Shown in pieces: positions 42,171 to 48,721 of a DNA stretch of 48,721 nt. The notes beneath the pieces were generated by a model. That model was not told the origin of the DNA. It was given only the letters and a program-made list of their open reading frames with translations, and did not search any database. A program made the translations under genes and the position numbers. The stretch covers positions 1-48,721 of the forward strand of contig DEUM01000002.1 in NCBI GenBank assembly GCA_002362575.1, given 5' to 3'. Numbering within the stretch: position 1 is the first letter of the stretch; each line of letters begins with the position of its first letter. Source of the stretch: Lachnoclostridium sp. UBA3262 (GTDB taxonomy: Bacteria > Bacillota > Clostridia > Lachnospirales > Lachnospiraceae).

Positions 42171-43232
42171 TTATTTTACTATAACTTTTACATTATATTT
42201 TCCAGATACATAATTATGATAGCCCCATAAATATAAATGCGTGACTGAAATCTTTGCGGTTCCCTTTTTCTTCGCTGTCACGACACCGTGATCATCTACG
42301 GTAGCCACCTCAGGATTCAATGACTGGTACTGCAGTCCATCGGACAAAAGTGTGTACCAATAATTCTTACCGGATTCAAAATGTGTAACCAGCTTATGCC
42401 TTTTCCCCACTCCCAGTTCTATTTGCTTAACATCTGGCTGGATTTCGTAGATATCACGAAAAGTCATCTGCTGGATGGCGGCATCCGGAGAATCTTTAGG
42501 ACGACAGTCCACAAAGAGTTCATAGTGCTCTTCCTCCTCCGACTTTCCTCTCATTTTCTTCATATATGGCGACATAACAACACGCGCTTTGCACTTTTTA
42601 AATGCTCCCGTCCCAATGTAACTTACCCACTTGGGAATTGTAATTTTTTTCAATGATGTACAGCCGGCAAAAGCATAGTCGTTAATTTCAAGCAGTCCTT
42701 CAGGCAATGTAATGGATTTTAACTTTTTGCAGTTCGCAAAAGCATACGAGCCAATAACCTTCACTTTCTTGGGAATACGGTAGCTTTTTCCCTTCTTGGC
42801 ACGAGGATACACCTTTACCCATGTTCCGGCAACTGCATCATAAAACAATACTCCCTTTTTTGTATAACAATCACTGGTATTCTTTTTCATTTTTATGGTT
42901 TTTAAATTAGGAAGCGAAGCAAACTCCCCATTATATTTCAATTTACTTTCTAATGTGATTTTCTTAATCTTCTTTGGATATTTATAATGAGACGGCGGGG
43001 ACTCCACTTCCGTCATATTAACTCTTGCCGGCAATTTCAAGTGGCTGGCGGAGCCCTTATATAAATCAATTTTTGCAACAAATCTAATAGCACAGTCTCC
43101 TACTCTATAATCCGAATAAGTAAACTTTCTATATGTATTCTTCTTTGAAATAAGTCTTACTTTTCCTTCTATCGTATATCCAGATGATAAAAACATGGAT
43201 AAACACAAACAAAGTGCTATTATTTTTCTCAT
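42171..43232 (-). CDS. Secreted leucine-rich-repeat protein with Ig-like (Big_2) domain
   Basis: 353 residues. Signal peptide: MRKIIALCLCLSMFLSSGYT. Residues about 95-215 hold BspA-type LRR_5 repeats (KVIGSYAFANCKKLKSITLP, then LLEINDYAFAGCTSLKKITI). Residues about 265-350 form a Big_2-like domain (LNPEVATVDDHGVVTAKKKG, TAKISV). It is probably a surface or secreted adhesin-like protein. I chose the ATG at 43232; the frame open to 43304 runs into the phosphatase gene. Only a weak AGG site is seen. Confidence 0.82.
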   Translation of the reverse strand: MRKIIALCLCLSMFLSSGYTIEGKVRLISKKNTYRKFTYSDYRVGDCAIRFVAKIDLYKGSASHLKLPARVNMTEVESPPSHYKYPKKIKKITLESKLKYNGEFASLPNLKTIKMKKNTSDCYTKKGVLFYDAVAGTWVKVYPRAKKGKSYRIPKKVKVIGSYAFANCKKLKSITLPEGLLEINDYAFAGCTSLKKITIPKWVSYIGTGAFKKCKARVVMSPYMKKMRGKSEEEEHYELFVDCRPKDSPDAAIQQMTFRDIYEIQPDVKQIELGVGKRHKLVTHFESGKNYWYTLLSDGLQYQSLNPEVATVDDHGVVTAKKKGTAKISVTHLYLWGYHNYVSGKYNVKVIVK

Positions 43233-43284
43233 ATAACCTTTTTTCACTAAATCACTCCATTTCAAACAGTCCTTTGCTTCCAAC

Positions 43285-43749
43285 TTAAATAATACTATTC
43301 TCATATAAGTAGTTCAAGAAGCCCTCGCATCCCTCTACTATATCATCATAGGTTTCATCAAAATTTCCCGTATACCACGGATCGGCAATGTCCCTTCCGT
43401 CACTTCCGAAGGTAAGAAATTTGTAGACCTTTCCCTCTGAATCGCCGCCTAATATACGGTTCATATTTCTCATGTTCCATGTATCCATGCCAATGAAATA
43501 GTCGTAGTCATCATAGTCCCGACGTGATAGTTGGGTGGCACGGTGCGGAATCATTGGAATCCCCATCTCATTCATTTTGCGCACGGTACCCCTGTGTGGG
43601 GAATTGCCAAGTTCTTCTGTGCTGGTAGCTTTGGAATCAATGTAAAACTGGTCTGCGAGACCTCGTTTGTTTACCATGTCCTGAAATACATATTGAGCCA
43701 TCGGCGAACGACAAATGTTACCATGGCAGACGAATAGTATTTTTATCAT
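43285..43749 (-). CDS. Low-molecular-weight protein-tyrosine phosphatase
   Basis: A 154-residue LMW-PTP. The P-loop is VCHGNICRSP (C-x5-R-S), the catalytic Cys at about residue 8. The general-acid Asp lies in DIADPWYTGNFDET. It dephosphorylates phosphotyrosine, often on polysaccharide kinases. AAGGAG precedes the ATG. It is the last chromosomal gene before the integrated element: only 180 bp separate its start from the integrase end. Confidence 0.95.
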   Translation of the reverse strand: MIKILFVCHGNICRSPMAQYVFQDMVNKRGLADQFYIDSKATSTEELGNSPHRGTVRKMNEMGIPMIPHRATQLSRRDYDDYDYFIGMDTWNMRNMNRILGGDSEGKVYKFLTFGSDGRDIADPWYTGNFDETYDDIVEGCEGFLNYLYENSII

Positions 43750-43886
43750 ATCTTAAAATCTCCTTAAAATGCTTGATTTTGCCGTGTTTTCAAGGGTTTC
43801 AGTTATGTTTGCGTTTTGCTTGTGGCAGAGACATTTTTACTTTTTTCGGCATAATTGGGTATAACTCGGTATAGATTGTCAATCGT

Positions 43887-43926
43887 TTGGTCTATAAATT
43901 GGTCTAAATTCAAATTTTGTAGACCA
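43887..43926. repeat. TTGGTCTA repeats near the integrase end
   Basis: Two direct copies of TTGGTCTA (43887-43894 and 43899-43906, 12 bp apart) and an inverted TAGACCA at 43920-43926, between the phosphatase and the integrase stop. They could be integrase arm sites. Confidence 0.4.
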
Positions 43927-43928
43927 CG

Positions 43929-45131
43929 CTATCCTTCACATACCTTTTCCATCTCTTCACCCAAATCTTCAAACTGCAAATGAGTATATGTATTGAGCGT
44001 TACACCAATATCCGAATGTCCCATGATGTATTGTAGCTTTTTAGGATTGACACCTGACTTTGCCATATTACTACAAAATGTATGCCTTGCTACATGAGGG
44101 GTAATCGCTGGAAGTTCTTTCTTGTAAATCTTATTATACTTTTCGCGGATATGTTGAAAATATTTCTCCCAATGTAGAGCAACCATCGGCATATTATTTT
44201 TGTCTAAATACAGAAATCCGCACTTGCCATCAATCATAGGTTCAATCTTTGGTTTCTTGCGGTTCTCCAAGATACGCTTAAAACATTCTCTCACTTCATC
44301 GGACATAGGCACATATCTCACGCCCTTTTCTGTCTTAGGCGTTTCTATGACATATTCCATATCCCTTTTTCGTTGTAACTGATGGTCAATTCTGATTTTA
44401 TTATCCACAAAATCAATATCATCTCTCGTCAAGCCGCAAAACTCAGAGATACGAAGTCCTGTCTTAAATAAGATAAAAATACCTTCATAGTATTTAGAAA
44501 AATGCCTGTCATTCTTGACAAAGTTTAAAAATGCTCTTTCCTGTTCTCTGGTGATTGCCTCCCTTGTAACAGAATCATTCACCACCACTGTAGCAAGCTG
44601 GAACTCAAACGGATTCTTTCGGATTAGGTCATCTTCTACTGCCATTTGAAACGCTGGTCTGACTACACCTCTTATGGAATGGATAGAACTATATCCCCTA
44701 CCATCCTTATCTTGCAGTTTAATCAGCCATTCTTTAGCATCGGATATTCTAACAGTATCAATCCGTCTCTTGCCGAAATCCTCTTTTTTTATAATGTTAA
44801 TCACAAAGTTATAATTTGCCTTAGTATTATGCTTTACACCATGTTGCTGTGATACATACTTTTCTACTAATTCAAGTACAGTAGTATTCCCGCCATTCGG
44901 CATAATATAATCATCTAAAGCCTTTTGGATCTGTTTCTCTTTTTCTCTCAGGGAAATATCTTTACGCTTACCTTTTGGAACTACATCTGATGCTGTCAAC
45001 TTCCAACTGTATACAGATTTTCTTTCACCAGAAGTATCAAGGTATCTGTATTTATATCTCCCATCTTTTTCCTGACTCTCTCCTGTCCATAGTTTTCGAC
45101 CTTTACTATCCCGTCTAATAACGTCTGACAA
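43929..45131 (-). CDS. Tn916-type tyrosine integrase
   Basis: About 400 residues, close to Tn916 Int in layout. The N-terminal arm-binding domain has GRKLWTGESQEKDGRYKYRY and the VYSWKLTASDVVPKGKR stretch. The SAM-like core-binding domain spans about 95-190. The catalytic domain has R in LLFKTGLRISEF-like IFILFKTGLRISE, HVARHTFCSN (H-x2-R), MGHSDIGVTL, and the nucleophile Tyr in NTYTHLQ. The start is probably TTG at 45131, ten bases after AAAGGAG. An in-frame start at 45158 precedes that site. It cuts and joins the element ends with the Xis protein. Confidence 0.93.
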   Translation of the reverse strand: MSDVIRRDSKGRKLWTGESQEKDGRYKYRYLDTSGERKSVYSWKLTASDVVPKGKRKDISLREKEKQIQKALDDYIMPNGGNTTVLELVEKYVSQQHGVKHNTKANYNFVINIIKKEDFGKRRIDTVRISDAKEWLIKLQDKDGRGYSSIHSIRGVVRPAFQMAVEDDLIRKNPFEFQLATVVVNDSVTREAITREQERAFLNFVKNDRHFSKYYEGIFILFKTGLRISEFCGLTRDDIDFVDNKIRIDHQLQRKRDMEYVIETPKTEKGVRYVPMSDEVRECFKRILENRKKPKIEPMIDGKCGFLYLDKNNMPMVALHWEKYFQHIREKYNKIYKKELPAITPHVARHTFCSNMAKSGVNPKKLQYIMGHSDIGVTLNTYTHLQFEDLGEEMEKVCEG

Positions 45132-45242
45132 TATTCTCTCGCTCCTTTCATATAACAAGAGCCATCTGTATGATACTTCCTATAATACCACACATCCGGC
45201 TCAAAATCCATTACTCATTCTTCTATTTTCACTATCAAAATA

Positions 45243-45473
45243 TTAAATAGCGTCCATATGCTCATTAACATATTGTTCAAACATGACACGTTTAATCTGC
45301 GCTCTTGTACCATTCCATAAAATAAATTTCTCGTCTTTATGTTCTTCTATAAATTTTGCCAGTTTCTTATATCCAATTCCGAAATACTCTGCTGATTCTG
45401 TAAGACTAAGCGTGTACTTCTGCCACCAAGGAAGTTGTAATCTGTTCTCTGTACTTATAACTGATTCCTCCAT
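45243..45473 (-). CDS. Tn916-type excisionase
   Basis: A 76-residue winged-helix excisionase with the Tn916 Xis pattern: LPWWQKYTLSLTESAEYFGI, then the basic YKKLAKFIEEH region, and WNGTRAQIKRVMFEQY. It should bend the ends of the element and steer the integrase to excision. Same strand and just upstream of the integrase gene. The ribosome binding site is weak. Confidence 0.88.
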   Translation of the reverse strand: MEESVISTENRLQLPWWQKYTLSLTESAEYFGIGYKKLAKFIEEHKDEKFILWNGTRAQIKRVMFEQYVNEHMDAI

Positions 45474-45579
45474 CTCACTTTAAAATTCTACAATATAAAG
45501 AAGATACTATATCATTTCAGCACCATAATATTCACTTTTCAAATTTCATCACACATTCATAGGAGGGCTATTGTTTACA

Positions 45580-45595
45580 TCAAGCACTCGCTTGA
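45580..45595. repeat. TCAAGC/GCTTGA dyad
   Basis: A six-bp perfect dyad with a four-base spacer in the gap upstream of xis. A regulator site is possible; nothing else is seen in 45481-45660. Confidence 0.35.
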
Positions 45596-45660
45596 CATAT
45601 ATCACGCTACCCAACACGCAAAATACTGCAAATAGGTTTTCTCCCCTATTCATTTTTATT

Positions 45661-45897
45661 TTAACCAACAATATCCTCTAACTTCTTCTTATAATCATCG
45701 CTCATCTTTTCCGTTTTTTCAATTAACTTCTCATAGCGTTTCTTGAGTCTTTTTACATCACTAATCAATTCCTCATAATCTATCTGATATTTCTGAATTG
45801 CCTCCAATTTAGCATAGGCATCATTTCTTTCTTTTTCTAATCGCTTACATTCCTTTTTTAAGAGTGTAAGCATATCATTTCTATTTCTTCCAAACAT
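45661..45897 (-). CDS. Small coiled-coil protein of the element
   Basis: A 78-residue, highly charged protein predicted to be almost all helix (LLKKECKRLEKERNDAYAKL, then SDVKRLKKRYEKLIEKTEKM). Heptad-like spacing of Leu/Ile/Tyr suggests a coiled coil. GGAGG lies six bases before the ATG, so it is likely expressed. I do not recognise a family. It could be a DNA-processing or structural accessory of the element. Confidence 0.65.
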   Translation of the reverse strand: MFGRNRNDMLTLLKKECKRLEKERNDAYAKLEAIQKYQIDYEELISDVKRLKKRYEKLIEKTEKMSDDYKKKLEDIVG

Positions 45898-45933
45898 TAC
45901 AGTTCCTCCTCAAGTTTTTAGTACAATGAAAAG

Positions 45934-45965
45934 AGTCTTACTATACACATATGTATAGCAAGACT
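45934..45965. repeat. AGTCTT...AAGACT hairpin
   Basis: Arms of about 13 bases with one mismatch (AGTCTTACTATAC with GTATAGCAAGACT) around a short A/T loop, just upstream of the coiled-coil gene. It could be an operator or an RNA hairpin. Confidence 0.5.
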
Positions 45966-46071
45966 CCATGTATTACAGAAAAGTTTTGTATTATTTGCCT
46001 ACAGCTTTATGTAGCTGTTTCCATTGCGATATTACTTTTCTATAAGATTCGTCCTATATTATCTATATAAT

Positions 46072-46114
46072 AAAAAGGCAAGATGACATAAGTATTGCAA
46101 AATCTTGCCTTTTT
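46072..46114. terminator. Strong bidirectional intrinsic terminator
   Basis: A perfect 13-bp stem (46072-46084 with 46102-46114), ending in five Ts on either strand. On the minus strand it ends the 13-codon mini-gene. Confidence 0.85.
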
Positions 46115-46140
46115 ATTATTACATTTCTTTCAAAAACATA

Positions 46141-46182
46141 CTAACCAAAGATTTCTTCCTTTTTACTTAATAACCTAGCCAT
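46141..46182 (-). CDS. 13-codon mini-ORF with own promoter and terminator
   Basis: ATG at 46182 opens MARLLSKKEEIFG and stops at TAG. AAAGGAGG lies eight bases upstream, a near-perfect site. A promoter lies at 46209-46236, and a strong terminator at 46072-46114, giving a transcript of about 130 bases. It could be a peptide gene, a leader, or a small RNA with an incidental frame. Too short for family assignment. Confidence 0.5.
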   Translation of the reverse strand: MARLLSKKEEIFG

Positions 46183-46208
46183 GATAGAATCCTCCTTTAC
46201 CTTACTTT

Positions 46209-46236
46209 ATTATATCACATTTTTGCATCATGTAAA
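46209..46236 (-). promoter_or_regulatory. Strong promoter of the mini-ORF
   Basis: -35 TTTACA (46231-46236), 16-bp spacer, perfect -10 TATAAT (46209-46214) with a TG extended element in front. Confidence 0.75.
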
Positions 46237-46245
46237 CACCTAATT

Positions 46246-47310
46246 TTAATCTTTTTTTGCTAAATAAGCTACATAACCAGCACCAGGGATACACCAATTA
46301 TTAAATGATATTTGTAAATGTGTATCGTGCTTCTTTTTAACGTGGAACCCTTGACTGTTATTTTCCTTACTATAAAATGAAACAAATGCAGAGCCATGTA
46401 TACTCCATTTAGTTCCATTGTCATTATTAATATAAATCTCATGCGTCATTGCTTTACTTGGATGTGTCAATCTAAAAATTTGTGAGATATCTTCCATCGG
46501 CACTTCGTATTCAAACTCAAGATGTATTTTATGCTTTTTACAATGCTGCAATTCACGTTCAAACTTAACAACATATTGAAATTCTGAATGCTTATCTTTA
46601 ATAGGTAAGATTTTTTTATACTGTTCCACTTCATCCGATAAATCAGTTTCGTTTATAATAAAACTAATTATTTTAAAACTCGCCTTTTTTTCTTCATCTG
46701 TCATTTTTTTATCTAAATTACAAAGGCGAATAGAGTGTGAAACTTTATTATTTTTATCATGTTCATTTATAATTTCATATTCTAATATAACATACTTCTT
46801 AAATACAGACATATTATTATCGAGTGTAATTTCATATGTCATATTGTAATAATTATAGTACAACCCATCTAATAAATCAATTAATTTTGGTTCAACAGAG
46901 TAGATAGAGTTATCTACCCCTTCTAGTGGTATACCACCTCTTTTTGCGGCTATTTTTCTATTAATATTTTTAAGGACTTTATTAGAATATGAATCTAATG
47001 AAATATTACCTTGTAAAACATTCTCCAATGCATTTGAAACCAAGTTCTTTATTGTGCTGATTTCTACTAATACAGAAACAATTCCTGCTGAAAATAATGT
47101 GTTGCCAATTGTACTTACTATATTTAAGAACGGCTTAGTTGCATAATATTTAGCAAAAAAACTATCAGTAAATACGTTTAACAATATATTTGATGATATA
47201 ATACAAACAATTCCCATACTAATTAATATTATAGTTGCAGTAGATAAATTCATTGATATTTTAAAATTGCTTTTCTTTGTGCTTTTGGACACACCTTCAC
47301 CACCAATCAT
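46246..47310 (-). CDS. Unknown protein with two N-terminal membrane segments
   Basis: A 354-residue protein. Membrane segments are at about 22-47 (LSTATIILISMGIVCIISSN) and 62-84 (NIVSTIGNTLFSAGIVSVLV). Then comes a helix, and a 250-residue soluble part rich in alternating polar strands (YNMTYEITLDNN, FQYVVKFERELQHCKKHKIH, THPSKAMTHEIYINND). I do not recognise the family. It lies between phage tail and integration genes, where accessory and defence genes are often found. It is AT-richer than the chromosomal genes. The ATG lacks a clear binding site, and a GTG at 47292 is possible. Confidence 0.7.
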   Translation of the reverse strand: MIGGEGVSKSTKKSNFKISMNLSTATIILISMGIVCIISSNILLNVFTDSFFAKYYATKPFLNIVSTIGNTLFSAGIVSVLVEISTIKNLVSNALENVLQGNISLDSYSNKVLKNINRKIAAKRGGIPLEGVDNSIYSVEPKLIDLLDGLYYNYYNMTYEITLDNNMSVFKKYVILEYEIINEHDKNNKVSHSIRLCNLDKKMTDEEKKASFKIISFIINETDLSDEVEQYKKILPIKDKHSEFQYVVKFERELQHCKKHKIHLEFEYEVPMEDISQIFRLTHPSKAMTHEIYINNDNGTKWSIHGSAFVSFYSKENNSQGFHVKKKHDTHLQISFNNWCIPGAGYVAYLAKKD

Positions 47311-47410
47311 TAGTTGTATAATATATCCTATTATATACTAATAATCGACAAAAATCTACAATTATTTTACATGAGTCTAAAATCTTATTTGAACTAGACT
47401 TAAATTTACA

Positions 47411-47442
47411 TAGAAAGCAGGGGCATTACCCCCTACCTTCTA
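47411..47442 (-). terminator. Hairpin at the end of the tape-measure gene
   Basis: Thirteen-base arms (47430-47442 with 47411-47423) pair fully on minus-strand RNA with two G-U pairs. There is no T run, so termination is uncertain. Confidence 0.45.
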
Positions 47443-48721
47443 AACTTGATTTATCTTATTTGTAATCCTCCCTTTCGTCATTAAGTCATGAACGCCAACC
47501 GTAAATGCCTCTCGTACCCTTCTATCATTCTTCAGCGCACTAACGAAATCTTGCGCATTTTCTACATTCGGCAATTCAATGTTTTCAAAATCAAACTGAA
47601 AATTAACATCGCCAAACAAATGTGAAGGTGTTGGTAGTTTTGAAGTAATTGACATATTTTTAATGTTATTCAACAAGTCAGTAGCTGTTGGAACTACTTT
47701 AACAAACTTTTGTAATTCTGCAACATTTTCCGGACTGATTAAGCCCTCGCCGTTGCGAACCATAGCAAGACCGTCCTCGCCTTGAGCTTTGACAAGTTTG
47801 GCAACACCACCATGTTTAAAGCCTTTGACTTTAAGTTTTTTCAATCTTTGATAAAGATTTTCGCTTTTAGAACCACCATTAAATTTTATCCCTAAAATAT
47901 CGGAAAGTTCTATCATCTTTTTTTTACTTAAAACTTTTTTCTCCCATTTTTTCTTATTTTTGTTATCATTTAAATTCCATAATTTTTTATTTAAATCACT
48001 TAAATCTTTATATGGTTCTTTAGACGTATGAAAATTATTGATATTTTTAAGAAAATCTTCGGCATTTTGTTTGGCTAAATCTTCCATTACTGTACTTCCG
48101 CCAGGATTCCATTCTGTACTATGTTGTCCTACACCTGTTGAGCCATCTGGTCTTGTTATAGTAAATCCAGATGAAGAAGGTTTTGGATTACTCGTTGGTT
48201 TTGGGTTCTTGACATCTTTATAGGCATTAATAATGTTCTTTGCCTGCTCTTTTAAAACTTTGGAAATTGCAGACGGATCATCGCCGTTTATTGCACCCTT
48301 CATAGAAGTTACAATAGTTCCTTTATCACCTAAAGCATCAACAACATCTTTAAATTCTCCTGTATATTTATAGCCATAATCTTTTGCGTAGCTGTCGATA
48401 ACACCTTTTATTGTAGTTCCGTTTTGATTGATGGCATCTATACCGTCTTTCAATAACTGATTCTGGTCTTTAAACAGGTTATCCATCAAATCTTCATACT
48501 CTGTATATAGATTATCCAACATATTCTGCTGGTCACTAATATACCTATCGTATTCCGTATCCTGTAATTCCTGTCTTGCTTCATCAATTTCTGCCTGAAG
48601 TGAAGCTTGTCTTGCACGTCCTTCTTCTGAATCATCGCCCTGCAATGCAGAATATCGTTTCTCTAATGCTGCTATGTTCTTCGTCTGATTACTGATATTG
48701 CGCTCATAATCGTATAAATCT
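47440..48721 (-). CDS. Phage tail tape-measure protein, C-terminal part
   Basis: The frame runs from the window edge to 47440, giving about 426 residues of the C-terminal part; the true start lies outside. The first 80 residues are a long coiled coil (ALEKRYSALQGDDSEEGRAR, ARQELQDTEYDRYISDQQNM). Later comes the typical tape-measure tail FKHGGVAKLVKAQGEDGLAM followed by VRNGEGLISPENVAEL. It sets tail length in siphophages. An ATG-like start at 48645 (TTG) is internal and unlikely. The downstream gene is not a tail or lysis gene. Confidence 0.8.
   Translation of the reverse strand, partial: DLYDYERNISNQTKNIAALEKRYSALQGDDSEEGRARQASLQAEIDEARQELQDTEYDRYISDQQNMLDNLYTEYEDLMDNLFKDQNQLLKDGIDAINQNGTTIKGVIDSYAKDYGYKYTGEFKDVVDALGDKGTIVTSMKGAINGDDPSAISKVLKEQAKNIINAYKDVKNPKPTSNPKPSSSGFTITRPDGSTGVGQHSTEWNPGGSTVMEDLAKQNAEDFLKNINNFHTSKEPYKDLSDLNKKLWNLNDNKNKKKWEKKVLSKKKMIELSDILGIKFNGGSKSENLYQRLKKLKVKGFKHGGVAKLVKAQGEDGLAMVRNGEGLISPENVAELQKFVKVVPTATDLLNNIKNMSITSKLPTPSHLFGDVNFQFDFENIELPNVENAQDFVSALKNDRRVREAFTVGVHDLMTKGRITNKINQV

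Larger units (their letters stand above)
43750..48721. mobile_element. One end of an integrated prophage-like element
   Basis: Integrase and excisionase at one edge, then small unknown genes and the 3' end of a phage tape-measure gene that leaves the window. The left boundary is set only to the gap after the phosphatase gene; the attachment core was not identified because the other end is outside the window. Confidence 0.7.

Noticed and set aside
48600..48645. Start of the tape-measure gene at 48645
   Set aside because: The frame continues without a stop to the window edge, and the coiled coil begins before this point.

Overview
The window reads as a chromosomal segment of a low- to moderate-GC anaerobic Firmicute, most likely a Lachnospiraceae-type Clostridium. 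The reasons are the strong GGAGG-type ribosome binding sites, an FMN-riboswitch rib operon, the DUF1385-prmC-prfA cluster next to rpmE and rho, the radical-SAM/DUF4364 pair, a Tn916-like xis-int pair and general protein similarity. This is my reading of gene content and order, without a database search. No rRNA, tRNA or CRISPR array was seen.

Positions 1-5600: a short zinc-ribbon/DUF2085 pair (+), an AraC-type regulator fused to a degenerate SpoT-like HD domain (-), an XRE regulator coupled to a GH43 glycosidase (-), and the DUF4129 and DUF58 members of a MoxR/DUF58/DUF4129 cluster (-). Positions 5605-10392: the MoxR ATPase sits only about 30 bp downstream of a complete riboflavin operon, ribD-ribE-ribBA-ribH. 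That operon has a promoter, an FMN riboswitch and a terminator ahead of it. Positions 10404-15837: uvrB, uvrA and a YfbR-like HD nucleotidase, all on the minus strand.

Positions 16023-23250 form an accessory patch between uvrB and prfA. It holds methyltransferases, acetyltransferases, small DNA-binding proteins, an RNHCP protein with an odd leader, and two genes broken by internal deletion (a YhcG/DUF1016 nuclease and a class I methyltransferase). Positions 23391-28733 are a core block: prfA, prmC, DUF1385, rpmE, rho.

Positions 28733-43749 are mixed metabolism and surface genes: a UDPGP-type uridylyltransferase and malic enzyme from divergent promoters, a TIGR01212-type radical SAM protein with DUF4364, a zinc-ribbon/HTH protein, pyrophosphatase, a lytic transglycosylase with a dyad over its promoter, a CPBP-protease/AlaA-aminotransferase fusion divergent from argH, a large secreted CAP-domain protein, a flavin/Fe-S oxidoreductase, a secreted leucine-rich-repeat/Ig-like protein and a low-molecular-weight tyrosine phosphatase.

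Positions about 43750-48721 are the end of an integrated element: integrase, excisionase, a small coiled-coil protein, a self-contained 13-codon mini-gene with its own promoter and terminator, an unrecognised two-TM protein and the 3' end of a phage tape-measure gene that runs off the window.

The observations I rate highest are the CPBP-AlaA fusion, the two-amber leader ORF before the RNHCP gene, the 13-codon mini-gene, the AraC/dead-HD fusion and the shared GCATAGC-type dyads in the accessory patch.
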